Shown: piece by piece, positions 16,732 through 26,474 of the stretch
Numbering within the stretch: the stretch's first letter is position 1
Layout: each line of letters begins with the position of its first letter
Assembly (NCBI GenBank): GCA_023423275.1
Contig: JAFAFW010000043.1
Location: 9,329-73,328 of the forward strand
Length of the DNA: 64,000 bases
Direction of reading: 5' to 3'
From: Pseudomonadota bacterium
GTDB taxonomy: Bacteria; Pseudomonadota; Alphaproteobacteria; Rhizobiales; Hyphomicrobiaceae
Notes under the pieces: model-generated
Told to the model about the DNA's origin: nothing
Database searches by the model: none
The model's input: the letters and a program-made list of their open reading frames with translations, nothing else
Made by a program: the position numbers and the translations under genes

Positions 16732-17494
16732 ACGTTTCCCCCGACACAGAACAAACACCCGCAGGAAGTGGCAGCCTGGACGGCGGCGCGTCCTCGACCA
16801 CGCCGCGCGGCCGCGACAGCAACATATTGTCGGCTTCCGCCTCTCCAACCAGCTGCGCAGCAAGCTCCCACCCGCGCCGCAGGTCAGGTGGTCGCCAGCG
16901 GTCATCATGCGCATCGCTGGCCATGAGATGCACCATGCCGTCGCGCAGCATGCGCTCCGCCCACGATTTTGCCCGGCCGCCGAAGGCTCCGGCGAGAGAA
17001 CCCGCCGTGACCTGCATCCACACGCCAGCGCGCGCCAGGCGCACCACGACGTCATAATGCGCGGAGATCCAGGATAGCCGCTCGGGATGTGTCAGGATCG
17101 GCACGTAGCCGGCTCCGAGCAACTCGAAAAGAAAGTCCTCCATGCGCGGCGGCAGCAGGTCGTGCGGCGGTTCGATCAGAACATAGCGCGACCCGTTGAG
17201 TGTTGGCAGCATGCCGGACCGAATGCCCTGCACGAGATCGAAGCCGATGTGAATGTCGGCACCGGCGATCAGTCGAAGGGGAATTTGCTCCCGCACAAGG
17301 AAATATTGCAGACGTGCGACGGCTTCGCGGATCGCGGGCCCGGAATTATTGTAAAGCCCAGGGAGGATATGCGGCGTTGCTGCAGCGACAGTGACGCCAT
17401 CGGCTGCAAGGATCTCAGCCATCCGCAGCGAAACCGACAGGTCCGCAGCCCCGTCATCAACGCCCGGCAATATATGGCAGTGCAGATCAATCAT
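16613..17494 (-). CDS. cpsB: PHP-type protein-tyrosine phosphatase (CpsB/YwqE family)
   Basis: 293 residues. Metal-binding PHP motifs are visible: MIDLHCHILPGVDDGA at the start, TPHILPG near 40, ILTHPERL around 134-141, and MASDAHDD near 200. This family dephosphorylates the tyrosine tail of BY-kinases such as the Wzc encoded downstream. The family usually ends near the segment here reading LSRPRGVVEDAP. The last 45 or so residues are a basic, low-complexity tail encoded in the overlap with wza and are probably a by-product of the overlap. It is the first gene of the minus-strand export operon. Confidence 0.9.
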   Translation of the reverse strand: MIDLHCHILPGVDDGAADLSVSLRMAEILAADGVTVAAATPHILPGLYNNSGPAIREAVARLQYFLVREQIPLRLIAGADIHIGFDLVQGIRSGMLPTLNGSRYVLIEPPHDLLPPRMEDFLFELLGAGYVPILTHPERLSWISAHYDVVVRLARAGVWMQVTAGSLAGAFGGRAKSWAERMLRDGMVHLMASDAHDDRWRPPDLRRGWELAAQLVGEAEADNMLLSRPRGVVEDAPPSRLPLPAGVCSVSGETYVELGQPARAMPGNTRGRQRAAGHAVLSALPDRLRRFFG

Positions 17495-17862
17495 CGCCGT
17501 GACGGACGGACTGCCCTCGCGGCGCCCCGATGATCACGGGTCCGCCACGATGGAATTCCGGACCGACACTTCCTCCCACTCACTCACGCGCCGTTCAACG
17601 ACACGTCGCCCCACACACCGGCGCCCATAGTGCTAAAAATGAAGGCATTGTCCAGACGTGAACGGATCAAATCTGCACGAAGGCGATAAATGCTCCGTAT
17701 TATGCAAATTGCCCAACGCTTCTTTTTAAAAGAATTTTTCACCGCCGCGCAGCGATTATTCAGGTGCGTGAAAAAAATCTATTCGGCGATGTTCGTTGCG
17801 GGTGGAGAAGCCTGTGTGTTAATGGCCGATCGTCCCTTCTTGCCCCAACGCCGGAGACAGTG
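17495..17862. promoter_or_regulatory. Divergent promoter region of the EPS cluster
   Basis: 368 bases between the minus-strand cpsB-wza-wzc operon and the plus-strand FecR-like/wzy genes. It is AT-richer than the neighbourhood and contains a near-perfect palindrome TTCTTTTTAAAAGAA at 17720-17734. That palindrome could be an operator for an AT-binding regulator, which is inference only. GGAG before 17863 serves as ribosome-binding site. No gene is supported here. Confidence 0.45.
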
Positions 17863-18240
17863 ATGCGCTTCTGGTTCTGGCTTGCCGTCCTTTTCGCTGT
17901 GTCCACTCCCTTTCCGGCAATGGCCGACGTCCGGGTCGACGCGATTTCCGGCACCATCCTGATCAACCGCGGAACGGGATACGCCCCGATCGATCAGCCG
18001 AGGGTCGCATACGCTGGGGAAATGCTCATGGCGCGGCGTGGCGGGTCCGCGCGGCTCGTTTACGAGGATGGATGCACGGTGCCGGTCGAAGCGAATACCG
18101 TGGTCGTCGTTCAAGACAGATCACCGTGCGCCTCTGCCAATCCAGCCCTGGAAACGAGCGAAGCCGTCTTCGGTATGGCTGCTGCGCTGTCTTCGATTGT
18201 CGTCATTCCACGGATCGATCGTGCGCCGATAAGCCCTTGA
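17863..18240 (+). CDS. Small exported FecR-like protein
   Basis: 125 residues from the ATG at 17863, preceded by GGAG. A Sec signal peptide (MRFWFWLAVLFAVSTPFPAMA) is followed by a short FecR-like beta domain: VDAISGTILINRGTGYAPI, VAYAGEMLMARRGGSARLVYEDGCTV. It has two cysteines (EDGCTV and RSPCAS) and a hydrophobic C-terminus (AAALSSIVVIPRI). It overlaps the next gene by 4 bases through a TTGA junction. It is probably a periplasmic accessory protein of the EPS system. FecR-like domain proteins next to Wzy-type genes are common, but their role is unclear. Confidence 0.7.
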   Translation: MRFWFWLAVLFAVSTPFPAMADVRVDAISGTILINRGTGYAPIDQPRVAYAGEMLMARRGGSARLVYEDGCTVPVEANTVVVVQDRSPCASANPALETSEAVFGMAAALSSIVVIPRIDRAPISP

Positions 18241-19613
18241 GTTTCCAGCTTCCTACAAACCCACGCCCACCAGCCGCGCTGTTTCGCGCTTGTGCTGCTG
18301 TGATGGTCGCAAGTCTGATTTTCGGCGGAGGAACACAGACCGGCCACCTCTCCGACGCGATCCTTCAGCTTCTCTGCGTGCCGCTCCTCCTCTTCGCTCT
18401 TTGGCGAATGGATTGGGCACAATTCAAACGACTCCGCTTGCCATTCTTGTTTTGTTGCGCCGTCATCGCGGTCGCGTTGCTGCAGCTCGTCCTCTTGCCG
18501 CCGGCTCTTTGGGCCGCATTGCCCAATCGTGTGGAGATGGCCTCCGATCTGGCGCTCGCGGACGCGGGTCTGCATTGGCGTCCCCTGAGTATCGCTCCGC
18601 ACGCAACGTGGCTCAGCCTGGCTTCGCTGATCGTCCCCATCAGCGTCTTTTTCAGCGTCGTGCAGTTGGATCATCGGCAGCAAAAAAGGCTGATCCTGAT
18701 CCTACTCGTGATCGGAATACTCAGCGTTTTTCTGGGATTGCTTCAACTTTCCCAAGGCCCTGGAAGCTTGTTGAGATTTTTCGCCGTGACCAATCGCGAC
18801 GACGCCGTCGGATTTTTCGCAAACCGGAACCACTTCGCCGCTCTACTCTACTGCCTCATTCCATTCGGTGCGGCCTGGATCGCTCAAGCTGCCGCGCGGC
18901 CGGAGTATTCGCCTCCAGTCAGAGGTCTGCCAATGCGGCTGGCAGGCGTTGCCGTTGTCGCGATCTTCGTCGCGGCGCAGGCCATGACGCGATCCCGAAC
19001 CGGCCTGACGCTGTCGACCGTGGCTCTTGTCACGGCTTTCTTGCTTGTTTCGACGGAAAGAAAAGAACGGCGATACATCGCAGCAATCCTGACGCTCGGC
19101 ATTCTCGGAGGCGCGGTTCTGCTGTCGACCACCGGCGTGTTTCCTCGCCTGCTGGAGCGGATTTCGACTCATCCGCTGGACGACGCCCGGCTGACGATAT
19201 TCGAAACGACGCTGCAAGCTATAGCCGCTTACATGCCGTCTGGATCGGGAATAGGAACATTTGCGATCGTCTATGGGGCCTTCGAGCGCCCGGAATACGC
19301 AATGCCGGTCTACATCAACCGGGCCCATAGCGACGTTCTCGAATTGGCACTCGAAACCGGCGCAGCCGGATTGATCCTGCTCGCACTTTTCGTGCTCTGG
19401 CTGACCACGCGCACGATCCGCGTGTGGCGATCCCCAGCGCGACATTCCTGCGGCGCAAGTATCATAGCCCGTGCCGCAAGCCTGGCCGCGTGGCTGCTGA
19501 TCGCTCACTCCTTCATCGACTATCCACTTCGCACTGCTGCGTTGATGGCCGTATTTGCATTTAGCTGCGCAGTGCTCGTCGCACCCGGCGATAAAAAATC
19601 AGCACTGGCTTGA
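18237..19613 (+). CDS. O-antigen ligase/polymerase-like membrane protein (Wzy_C family)
   Basis: 458 residues from the TTG at 18237, chosen for its 4-base overlap with the upstream gene; an internal ATG at 18302 is possible. About 11-12 membrane helices are visible. The family signature lies in the long periplasmic loop: GFFANRNHFAALLY (near 200-213) and the later SGIGTFAIVYG and INRAHSDVLELALETG segments, which are typical of Wzy/WaaL-type enzymes that transfer or polymerise lipid-linked repeat units. It is the best Wzy candidate of the cluster. A second candidate lies at 32270-33781. Confidence 0.85.
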   Translation: MSFQLPTNPRPPAALFRACAAVMVASLIFGGGTQTGHLSDAILQLLCVPLLLFALWRMDWAQFKRLRLPFLFCCAVIAVALLQLVLLPPALWAALPNRVEMASDLALADAGLHWRPLSIAPHATWLSLASLIVPISVFFSVVQLDHRQQKRLILILLVIGILSVFLGLLQLSQGPGSLLRFFAVTNRDDAVGFFANRNHFAALLYCLIPFGAAWIAQAAARPEYSPPVRGLPMRLAGVAVVAIFVAAQAMTRSRTGLTLSTVALVTAFLLVSTERKERRYIAAILTLGILGGAVLLSTTGVFPRLLERISTHPLDDARLTIFETTLQAIAAYMPSGSGIGTFAIVYGAFERPEYAMPVYINRAHSDVLELALETGAAGLILLALFVLWLTTRTIRVWRSPARHSCGASIIARAASLAAWLLIAHSFIDYPLRTAALMAVFAFSCAVLVAPGDKKSALA

Positions 19614-20107
19614 TATCAAGCATGCGATTGATTTTTATTATCTAATACAGCGCCAATACTGCATTCTAGCATTCTGCTCCAAAAAAACATATTGCATCGC
19701 TGCGCCATGCGATGTTTACTGAACAACAGTCAGATGATCACCATGAGTTTTCGGGGGAACAAATGGTGAGTAGCGTTCCATACCAAAATCCGTGCCCGCA
19801 TTTCTCTCTGGGACTTGCGCGTCCACATCGAAGATCGAGCCGGGCACGCGGTGATTTATTCCATTCATCCGTCATCCGACGGATTGATCCCAACAGATCC
19901 AAGTTTCCCGCAAAGCCGCTGTCTTTGACGACGATTTAGCTCGGCTGCGCGGGCCCTCCTGGCGGAATGCCGCCGATACTTGCAACATCCTGCATGTCCT
20001 TACGCTTCGGCGAACGGGGATGCGATCACGCGTAACACCAGCGGATGCAACGCACCCGTCTAGCGAAAGCTATGCAATGCGCCGCCGGATCGTAGATTTG
20101 CGTAGAA
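19614..20107. promoter_or_regulatory. AT-rich intergenic region before wecB
   Basis: 494 bases with no convincing gene. The first 150 bases are clearly AT-rich relative to the cluster (TTTTTATTATCTAATAC near 19632, AAAAAAACATATTG near 19681), suggesting a promoter or regulatory DNA. A 75-codon open frame at 19712-19939 has atypical composition and no recognisable domain. The run up to 20107 shows nothing I recognise. Confidence 0.4.
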
Positions 20108-21364
20108 ATGCGAATGCCACCGATGTCAGAAGATCGCATTGCCCTGGATAGAAACGATCGCGCGACGATCCATCAGGCAGCCGCCCATGCTCCACCACGA
20201 CTGGCCGGCAATCACGCTTGGCATATCGATTGTATCGTAGGAGCAAGGCCGAATTTCATAAAGATCGCCCCCATCGTACGTGCGCTCGCCAAGCACCGTG
20301 GACTGAGCACGCGCGTCATTCATACCGGCCAGCACTACGACGTCGCCATGAGCCGCGTCTTCTTTGAAGAACTTGCGATTCCGCAGCCTGACATCAATCT
20401 TGGCGTCGGCTCTGGAACGTCCACGGCGCAGACGGCACAGATCATGATGCGCCTTGATGCGGTGTTTCGTCAGCACAGGCCTGATCTGGTGCTGGTCGTG
20501 GGCGACGTCAATTCCACAGCCGCCGCAGCCTATGCGGCGTCGCACCTCGGTATTCCGATTGCTCACGTGGAAGCGGGTTTGCGCAGTTTCGATAAAGCCA
20601 TGCCCGAGGAAATCAATCGTCTGGTGACGGACCGGCTGGCCGATCTGTTATTCACGACCGAGTCATCGGCGACGTCGAATGTGATCCGTGAAGGCGTTGC
20701 GCCGAACCGCATCAAATTCGTTGGCAACGTGATGATCGATACGCTTCATCATTGCATTCTCCGGGCCGTCCCGGTGGCAGATAGCCTCGCCCCCCATGCA
20801 AAGCCGGAGTTTCTTTCCCGCGCGATGCATGGCTTCGGCCTTGTGACCCTGCATCGTCCGTCCAATGTCGATGATCCCGTTCAATTGCATGGTCTTCTGA
20901 CGGCTCTGCGCGACCTTGCGCCCGACTGCCCTCTCGTTTTCCCGTTGCATCCGCGAACCCGAGCGCGAATAGGCGAGTTCGGTCTGAATGGCTTTTTGAC
21001 CGACGAACGCATTCTGGCAACACCGCCGCTCGGTTATCTCAGCATGCTCGGGCTGATGCGTGAGGCGACATATGTGGTCACCGATAGCGGCGGAGTTCAG
21101 GAGGAGACGACGGCGCTCGGGGTCCCCTGCCTGACTGTTCGCGATACGACCGAGCGGCCGGTGACCCTCACCGAAGGAAGCAATACGCTGGTCGGCACGT
21201 CGCCGGCGGCGTTGATCTCGGCCGCGACCTCCGTTCTTCAAGCCGGTGGCAAGCGCGGCAGAGTGCCTCCACTCTGGGATGGCGGCGCATCCGATCGCAT
21301 CGCTGCTGAAATCGAGGCTTTTCTCAACCGAGAAGTCTCGGCGTCTACCGCCTGCGCGGCCTGA
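20108..21364 (+). CDS. wecB: UDP-N-acetylglucosamine 2-epimerase (non-hydrolysing)
   Basis: 418 residues. Motifs of the family: VGARPNFIKIAPI (44-56), HTGQHYDVAMS (72-82), VGDVNST (131-137), HVEAGLRS (153-160), MPEEINR (165-171) and a late VTDSGGVQEE. It converts UDP-GlcNAc to UDP-ManNAc in the cytoplasm. About 38 residues precede the family's usual start, so translation may begin later; ATGs occur at 20108, 20114 and 20123 and none has a clear ribosome-binding site. With the nucleotide-sugar dehydrogenase at 36656 it would supply UDP-ManNAcA. It heads a tightly packed plus-strand run to 29673. Confidence 0.9.
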   Translation: MRMPPMSEDRIALDRNDRATIHQAAAHAPPRLAGNHAWHIDCIVGARPNFIKIAPIVRALAKHRGLSTRVIHTGQHYDVAMSRVFFEELAIPQPDINLGVGSGTSTAQTAQIMMRLDAVFRQHRPDLVLVVGDVNSTAAAAYAASHLGIPIAHVEAGLRSFDKAMPEEINRLVTDRLADLLFTTESSATSNVIREGVAPNRIKFVGNVMIDTLHHCILRAVPVADSLAPHAKPEFLSRAMHGFGLVTLHRPSNVDDPVQLHGLLTALRDLAPDCPLVFPLHPRTRARIGEFGLNGFLTDERILATPPLGYLSMLGLMREATYVVTDSGGVQEETTALGVPCLTVRDTTERPVTLTEGSNTLVGTSPAALISAATSVLQAGGKRGRVPPLWDGGASDRIAAEIEAFLNREVSASTACAA

Positions 21365-21372
21365 TCGTCATT

Positions 21373-22641
21373 ATGCGTATCCTTGTCTTTTCCCACTATT
21401 ACCCACCCGAGGTGAACGCCCCGGCGGCGCGCACGTCGGAGCACTGCCGTCTGTGGGCACGGGAGGGGCACGAGGTGACGGTTGTCACCTGCGCCCCAAA
21501 TCATCCAAACGGCAAGATCTATCCCGGATATAGAAACCGCATCTTTCAATCCGAGACGATCGACGGCGTGCGTGTCATCCGGATCTGGACACTGCTCGCC
21601 CGCAATCACAGGGTTACGCGGCGGAGCCTCAACTATCTGTCCTACATCGTATCGGTTGTGCTGCTGATGCCGTGGCTCCCGCGCGCCGACATCATCATTT
21701 CGACCTCGCCGCAGTTTTTCTGCGGCCTCGCGGGAGGTCTCGCACGCTTCGTCAAACGCGCGCCCTGGATCCTCGAAGTGCGCGATCTCTGGCCGGACAG
21801 CATCGTTGCGGTCGGGGCGATGCGGAAAGGATTGATGACGCGCGCATTGGAATGGCTCGAGCGTCTGGCCTACCGGCAGGCTGACAGCATCGTCGCTGTC
21901 AGTCGCGCTTTCGTACCTCATATCGCCGCGCGAACCGGTGATCCGTCGAAGGTCGAGGTCATTCCGAACGGTGTCGATATGGCTGTATTCGACCCCCGCA
22001 AGCCCTCCCACGACACCAGAACTGAACTGGGTTTGAATGGACGGTTCGTGGCGGTCTATGCCGGGACATTCGGTATGGCTCATGGCATCACGACCATTCT
22101 CGATGCGGCCGACCGTTTGCGCCATGATCAGAGGTTCGTATTCCTGCTCGTCGGTGACGGCGCGGAGCGCGATCAGATCGCGGCGGAATGCGAACGGCGG
22201 AATCTCGATAATGTCGTCCTGCTCGGACAACGGCCGCGTGCGGACATTCCAGGAATACTGAAAGCGGCAGATGCCGGCCTGGTTCTGCTTCGGCAGCGCG
22301 AAACCTTTGCGAAGGTTCTGCCCTCCAAGCTGTTCGAGGCGATGGCCATGCGTCTTCCCGTTATCCTCGGCGTTGAAGGCGAAGCACGCGCGCTGCTTGA
22401 ACGCGCGGGTGCCGGAATTGCGATCAAGCCGGAAAATGCGGAAGAGCTGGCTGCCGCTGTCATACAGTTGGCCGACACGCCAGACTTCGCCCACCGCCTT
22501 GGGCTGCAGGGCGCGGCGTACGTACGGACCCATCATGATCGCAAGCATCTGGCGCAGACGTACCTCGGGCTGCTGGAACGCGTTGCGTCACCTGCCGGGG
22601 TGGCTGGCGAACCGGTCCAACATCCCTCCAGGCTGTCGTAA
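21373..22641 (+). CDS. Glycosyltransferase family 4 (WbuB-like)
   Basis: 422 residues with a two-domain GT-B layout. The N-terminus has MRILVFSHYYPPEVNAPAAR and an internal hydrophobic SYIVSVVLLMPWLPRADI segment typical of WbuB-type enzymes, then EVRDLWPDSIV. The C-terminal nucleotide-sugar domain has VEVIPNGVDMAVF, VFLLVGDGAERD and the E-x7-E-like KLFEAMAMRLPVI. It likely adds a sugar (often fucosamine-type or N-acetylhexosamine in relatives) to the lipid-linked repeat unit. It begins 8 bases after wecB ends and its stop overlaps the next ATG by one base. Confidence 0.88.
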   Translation: MRILVFSHYYPPEVNAPAARTSEHCRLWAREGHEVTVVTCAPNHPNGKIYPGYRNRIFQSETIDGVRVIRIWTLLARNHRVTRRSLNYLSYIVSVVLLMPWLPRADIIISTSPQFFCGLAGGLARFVKRAPWILEVRDLWPDSIVAVGAMRKGLMTRALEWLERLAYRQADSIVAVSRAFVPHIAARTGDPSKVEVIPNGVDMAVFDPRKPSHDTRTELGLNGRFVAVYAGTFGMAHGITTILDAADRLRHDQRFVFLLVGDGAERDQIAAECERRNLDNVVLLGQRPRADIPGILKAADAGLVLLRQRETFAKVLPSKLFEAMAMRLPVILGVEGEARALLERAGAGIAIKPENAEELAAAVIQLADTPDFAHRLGLQGAAYVRTHHDRKHLAQTYLGLLERVASPAGVAGEPVQHPSRLS

Positions 22642-24347
22642 TGAGCGGCGCCATCGCACATTTCAGACGAAGCATGGCATTCGGCTGGCATGTGCCTGTC
22701 CATAAGATTGCGCGCCGTCTCGAACTCAACCTTCGACGCCGCATCCGTGATCGGTGGCAGGCGGCCTCAGCCATTGAGCCGGGCGTCCCTATTGCGGCTG
22801 ATCCGGAACCGCCTCAGCCGCTGTTTGCCCCGCGTCCTATTCCACCTGCGTTCGATCACGCCAGTCGCTGCATGACATTTCTCAATCGCTCCATTGCGAT
22901 GAGCGGACAACGTCTCGTGGACTGGGATGCTCCGGTCGCGCCGCCGGATGGACAGCTCTGGCGCATGAAATTGCATGAGATGAGTTATCTGGAGCAACTG
23001 CCGGATCATCTGCTGACGGATCTGATTGACGATTGGATTTTCCGCAATCCCGTAACGAAACCCGGCTCGTGGCAGGATGCGTGGAACAGCTACAGTGTCT
23101 CGATCCGCACGGTTGTCTGGATGCAGGAAATGACGCAGCGCCACGGCCGACTGGACGCGCCCTTCATCGCACGTACGGAAATCAGCCTGGCGCAACAGCT
23201 TCGCTTTCTCCGGCACAACCTCGAAACAGACATCGGCGGTAATCATCTCATCAAGAATATCCGGGCGTTGATCTGGGGGTCTGCTTTTTTCACCGGCCCG
23301 GAAGCTGATCATTGGCGCCATACCGCACTTGATTTGCTGCGCGCCGAACTGCCAGTGCAGGTGCTCGACGACGGCATGCACTTCGAGCGCTCTCCGTCCT
23401 ATCACTGTCAGGTATTCGCCGATCTTCTCGAGTGCCGGCACGTTCTGCGAAACGATCCGCTCGATGGCCTCTTGGACGATGCGCTTCATCGCATGGCGCA
23501 AGTGACCGCCGATTTGACGCATCCCGACGGCAGCGTGGCACAGTTTAACGATGCCGGGCTGAACATGGCTCTGCCCTCCCATATTTGCCTCGAGACTTAT
23601 GAGCGCTTGTTCGCGACGCGACCTGAGCCACGCGCTATTTTTGCGTTGCCCGCTGCGGGGCTATTCGGACTGAACAGCGCCGGGACCTGTTTTATTGCCG
23701 ACTGCGGCCGGATCGCTCCCGACGATCTTCCCGCGCACGGCCACGGCGATGTTCTGAGCTTTGAATGGTCCGTCAGCGGACAGCGCATCTTCGTCGATCA
23801 GGGCGTTTTCCAGTATAGCGCCGGGCCGCGACGCCAATCGGCACGCGCCGCGGCAAGCCATAATACGTTGTGCTTTACCGGCGCCGATCAGGCGGATTTC
23901 TTCAGTGCGTTCCGATGCGGCCGCCGGCCCAATGTCGCGGTGAGGGCGTGGCGCCCAGGTGCGGACGGCTTCGCACTCGAGGGCAGTCATGACGGCTTCC
24001 GGCATCTTCCCGGAAGTCCTGTCCACGTGCGCCGCTTCGAGGTGGGTCAAAGCGAAATCACCATTCACGATCGTATCGAGGGTGATCCGCGCGGCGATGC
24101 GACGGTCGGCTTTTTACTGCACCCGGACATCGACGTCACACTCACAAAGCAGCGGGCCATCCTGCGGTGTCGTGGGCGCCAGGTCCACGTCTCCTGCACG
24201 CAGCCTGTGATATGCGAAAATGCGGTCTGGTGGCCCGATCTCGGTCATGAGCGGCAAACCAAACGGCTAAGGATCACCCTGCCCGCCGGATGCCGTGAGC
24301 TTCGAACGACGTTGCGCGTCGTCCCGCATGATGGGGCCGTGACGTGA
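22641..24347 (+). CDS. Heparinase II/III-like polysaccharide lyase
   Basis: 568 residues. The alpha-helical N-terminal half (about 80-330) contains PVTKPGSWQDAWNSYSVSIR, NHLIKNIRALIWG and the active-site-like HFERSPSYHCQVFADLLE. The C-terminal beta part has PAHGHGDVLSFEWSVSGQRIFVDQGVFQYSAG and SHNTLCF, typical of heparinase II/III. No signal peptide is visible, so export is uncertain, although family members in EPS clusters often lack a clear one. It probably cleaves a uronate-containing polymer by beta-elimination. TAATG coupling links it to the upstream transferase, and a GTGA overlap links it to the downstream oxidoreductase. Confidence 0.9.
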   Translation: MSGAIAHFRRSMAFGWHVPVHKIARRLELNLRRRIRDRWQAASAIEPGVPIAADPEPPQPLFAPRPIPPAFDHASRCMTFLNRSIAMSGQRLVDWDAPVAPPDGQLWRMKLHEMSYLEQLPDHLLTDLIDDWIFRNPVTKPGSWQDAWNSYSVSIRTVVWMQEMTQRHGRLDAPFIARTEISLAQQLRFLRHNLETDIGGNHLIKNIRALIWGSAFFTGPEADHWRHTALDLLRAELPVQVLDDGMHFERSPSYHCQVFADLLECRHVLRNDPLDGLLDDALHRMAQVTADLTHPDGSVAQFNDAGLNMALPSHICLETYERLFATRPEPRAIFALPAAGLFGLNSAGTCFIADCGRIAPDDLPAHGHGDVLSFEWSVSGQRIFVDQGVFQYSAGPRRQSARAAASHNTLCFTGADQADFFSAFRCGRRPNVAVRAWRPGADGFALEGSHDGFRHLPGSPVHVRRFEVGQSEITIHDRIEGDPRGDATVGFLLHPDIDVTLTKQRAILRCRGRQVHVSCTQPVICENAVWWPDLGHERQTKRLRITLPAGCRELRTTLRVVPHDGAVT

Positions 24348-26470
24348 GACAGGTGCAACAAATCTACCGCACCGGGGCTCTGTCCATCGTCGATGTTCCG
24401 GCACCTCGCGCAAGTACGGGCCAGCTGTTGGTCGCGACGCGGACGTCGCTGATCAGCTCCGGAACAGAGAAACAGCTTATTGATATTGCCCGGGCATCGC
24501 TGGCGGGAAAAGCGATGGCGCGACCGGATCTCGTCCGGAAGGTTGCGCGCGGCATCGCGCGTGAGGGACTCCGGCCGACGCTCAGCAAAGTGCTTGCGCG
24601 TCTCGATACTCCCATCCCCCTGGGATACAGTCTTGCGGGGACGGTCGTGGAGGTCGGGCACGGCGTTCCCGGCTTCAGCATCGGCGATCGCGTTGCCTGT
24701 TCTGGCGCCGGGTTCGCGAGCCATGCCGAGATCAACGCAATCCCGAAAAATCTCGCGGTTCGTATTCCCGAGACGGTGGACGATGACAGCGCCAGCTTCG
24801 CCGGTCTCGGCGCAATCGCACTTCAGAGCGTCCGCCTCACCGCCCCAACTCTTGGTGAGACGGTGGTCGTCATCGGCCTCGGTCTCATCGGACTTTTGAC
24901 CGTCCAATTACTCAAGGCGAACGGCTGCCGCGTTCTCGGCGTCGATCCTGACTCCATCCGCACGGATCTTGCACGCGCGCTCGGCGCAGACATGGCGGTC
25001 AACACCGAAGCCCTGTCGGCGGTACGGCATTTCACGGCTGGCCTGGGCGCTGACGCCGTCATCATTGCCGCCGCAACACCATCGAGCGAGCCGGTCAATA
25101 CCGCGGCCGAACTCTGCCGGATGAAGGGGCGGATCACGGTCGTCGGCATGGTTGGCATGAACATCGATCGCGAGGCGTTCTACAGGCGCGAAATTGAACT
25201 CAAGCTGTCGATGTCATCCGGTCCGGGCCGTTATGATCCGAGCTACGAACAGGACGGACATGACTACCCGGCCGCATATGTCCGCTGGACGGAACAGCGC
25301 AACATGGAGTCGTTTCTCCATCTTGCTGCGGACGGCAAAGTGACGCCGCAAAAGCTGATCACGCATCGTTTTGCGATTGCAGACGCGGAACAAGCTTACG
25401 ATCTGATGCAGCAGCGCGCCCCACATCTGGCGATGCTGCTCACCTATCCCGTACAGAACGACGGGACGTCAATTCGTTCCATTCGGACGAGAAGCGAGGT
25501 CGATATCAAGTCTGATGGCATCGCGTTCATCGGGTTTGGAAACTATGCACGAAGCGTATTGCTCCCTGCGATCTGGGCGGCCGGACCACCAAATCTGACA
25601 GCCGTCGTCACGGCGACCGGTATCAGCGCCCATCACACGGCGAAGAAATACGGCTTTGTCAGTGCCGCGACCGATCCGGCGCAGGCCCTCGACGATCCCG
25701 AAACAGGCATCGTCTTCATCGCCACCCGGCATGATACGCACGCCGCGCTTGCAGCTCAGGCGTTGCATGCCGGGAAACACGTGTTCTGCGAAAAGCCTCT
25801 GGCCCTGACGGCGGATGACCTTGCCCAGGTTGCTGCCGCCGCGCACTCTGCCACCGGAACGCTGACCGTCGGTTTCAATCGCCGGTTCGCTCCTCTGCTG
25901 CAAGAGGCAAAGGCGGCGCTTCAACCGCGACGCGGCCCGCTGATGATGCTTTACTGGATCAATGCCGGACCGATCCCCCCTGATCATTGGATCCGACGTG
26001 CAGAAGGCGGCGGCCGGATCCTGGGGGAAGTGTGCCATTTCGTGGATTGCCTATCCTGGCTCGCGGGCAGTCGCCCCATCGAAATCTATGCGATGGCCGC
26101 GCGCGGTCATGACGATGCGGCATCGGTCATGCTGCGTTTCGCGGAGGGGTCGACCGGGACCATAATCTACACGTCGGTCGGCGACCCAGCCGTGCCGAAG
26201 GAATACATCGAGGTTTTTGCGGATGGCCGCGTCATCCAGATTCACGACTTCCGGCGGCTTGACCTGACCATAAGCGGCCGCACCCGTACGCGAAAAGCTG
26301 CACAGGATAAAGGCCAGAAAGCACTGGTCGCGGCATGTCTCGATACTGCGCGCAACGGAGCCGCTCCTCCCATACCGCTCGATGAACTTATCGCAATCAG
26401 CGACGCAACGCTCGCCATCGGGGACTCATTGCGAACGGGCCAGTCCGTTCGCCTGGGAGAGGCGGTTTGA
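24344..26470 (+). CDS. Fused zinc-type alcohol dehydrogenase / Gfo-Idh-MocA oxidoreductase
   Basis: 708 residues (bi-domain oxidoreductase). Residues 1-370 are an MDR alcohol dehydrogenase: YSLAGTVVEVGHGVPGFSIGDRVAC, then a Rossmann fold VVVIGLGLIGLLTVQLLKANGCRVLGVD. Residues about 385-708 are a Gfo/Idh/MocA domain: FIGFGNYARSVLLPAI, CEKPLALT (the conserved EKP motif), GFNRRFAPL and HWIRRAEGGGRILGEVCHFVDCL. This fusion is a recurrent partner of heparinase-like genes in EPS clusters and probably modifies a nucleotide sugar or lipid-linked sugar. The start is a GTG overlapping the upstream stop. A stand-alone paralogue of the second half lies at 33778-34875. Confidence 0.9.
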   Translation: MRQVQQIYRTGALSIVDVPAPRASTGQLLVATRTSLISSGTEKQLIDIARASLAGKAMARPDLVRKVARGIAREGLRPTLSKVLARLDTPIPLGYSLAGTVVEVGHGVPGFSIGDRVACSGAGFASHAEINAIPKNLAVRIPETVDDDSASFAGLGAIALQSVRLTAPTLGETVVVIGLGLIGLLTVQLLKANGCRVLGVDPDSIRTDLARALGADMAVNTEALSAVRHFTAGLGADAVIIAAATPSSEPVNTAAELCRMKGRITVVGMVGMNIDREAFYRREIELKLSMSSGPGRYDPSYEQDGHDYPAAYVRWTEQRNMESFLHLAADGKVTPQKLITHRFAIADAEQAYDLMQQRAPHLAMLLTYPVQNDGTSIRSIRTRSEVDIKSDGIAFIGFGNYARSVLLPAIWAAGPPNLTAVVTATGISAHHTAKKYGFVSAATDPAQALDDPETGIVFIATRHDTHAALAAQALHAGKHVFCEKPLALTADDLAQVAAAAHSATGTLTVGFNRRFAPLLQEAKAALQPRRGPLMMLYWINAGPIPPDHWIRRAEGGGRILGEVCHFVDCLSWLAGSRPIEIYAMAARGHDDAASVMLRFAEGSTGTIIYTSVGDPAVPKEYIEVFADGRVIQIHDFRRLDLTISGRTRTRKAAQDKGQKALVAACLDTARNGAAPPIPLDELIAISDATLAIGDSLRTGQSVRLGEAV

Positions 26471-26474
26471 CGCC

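Noticed and set aside
15940..17055. Extended 371-codon version of the Wza reading frame
   Set aside because: The first 108 codons lie inside the phosphatase gene, have shadow composition and would bury the lipoprotein signal peptide.
19712..19939. 75-codon open frame before wecB
   Set aside because: Unusual composition, no ribosome-binding site and no recognisable motif in an AT-rich regulatory-looking region.
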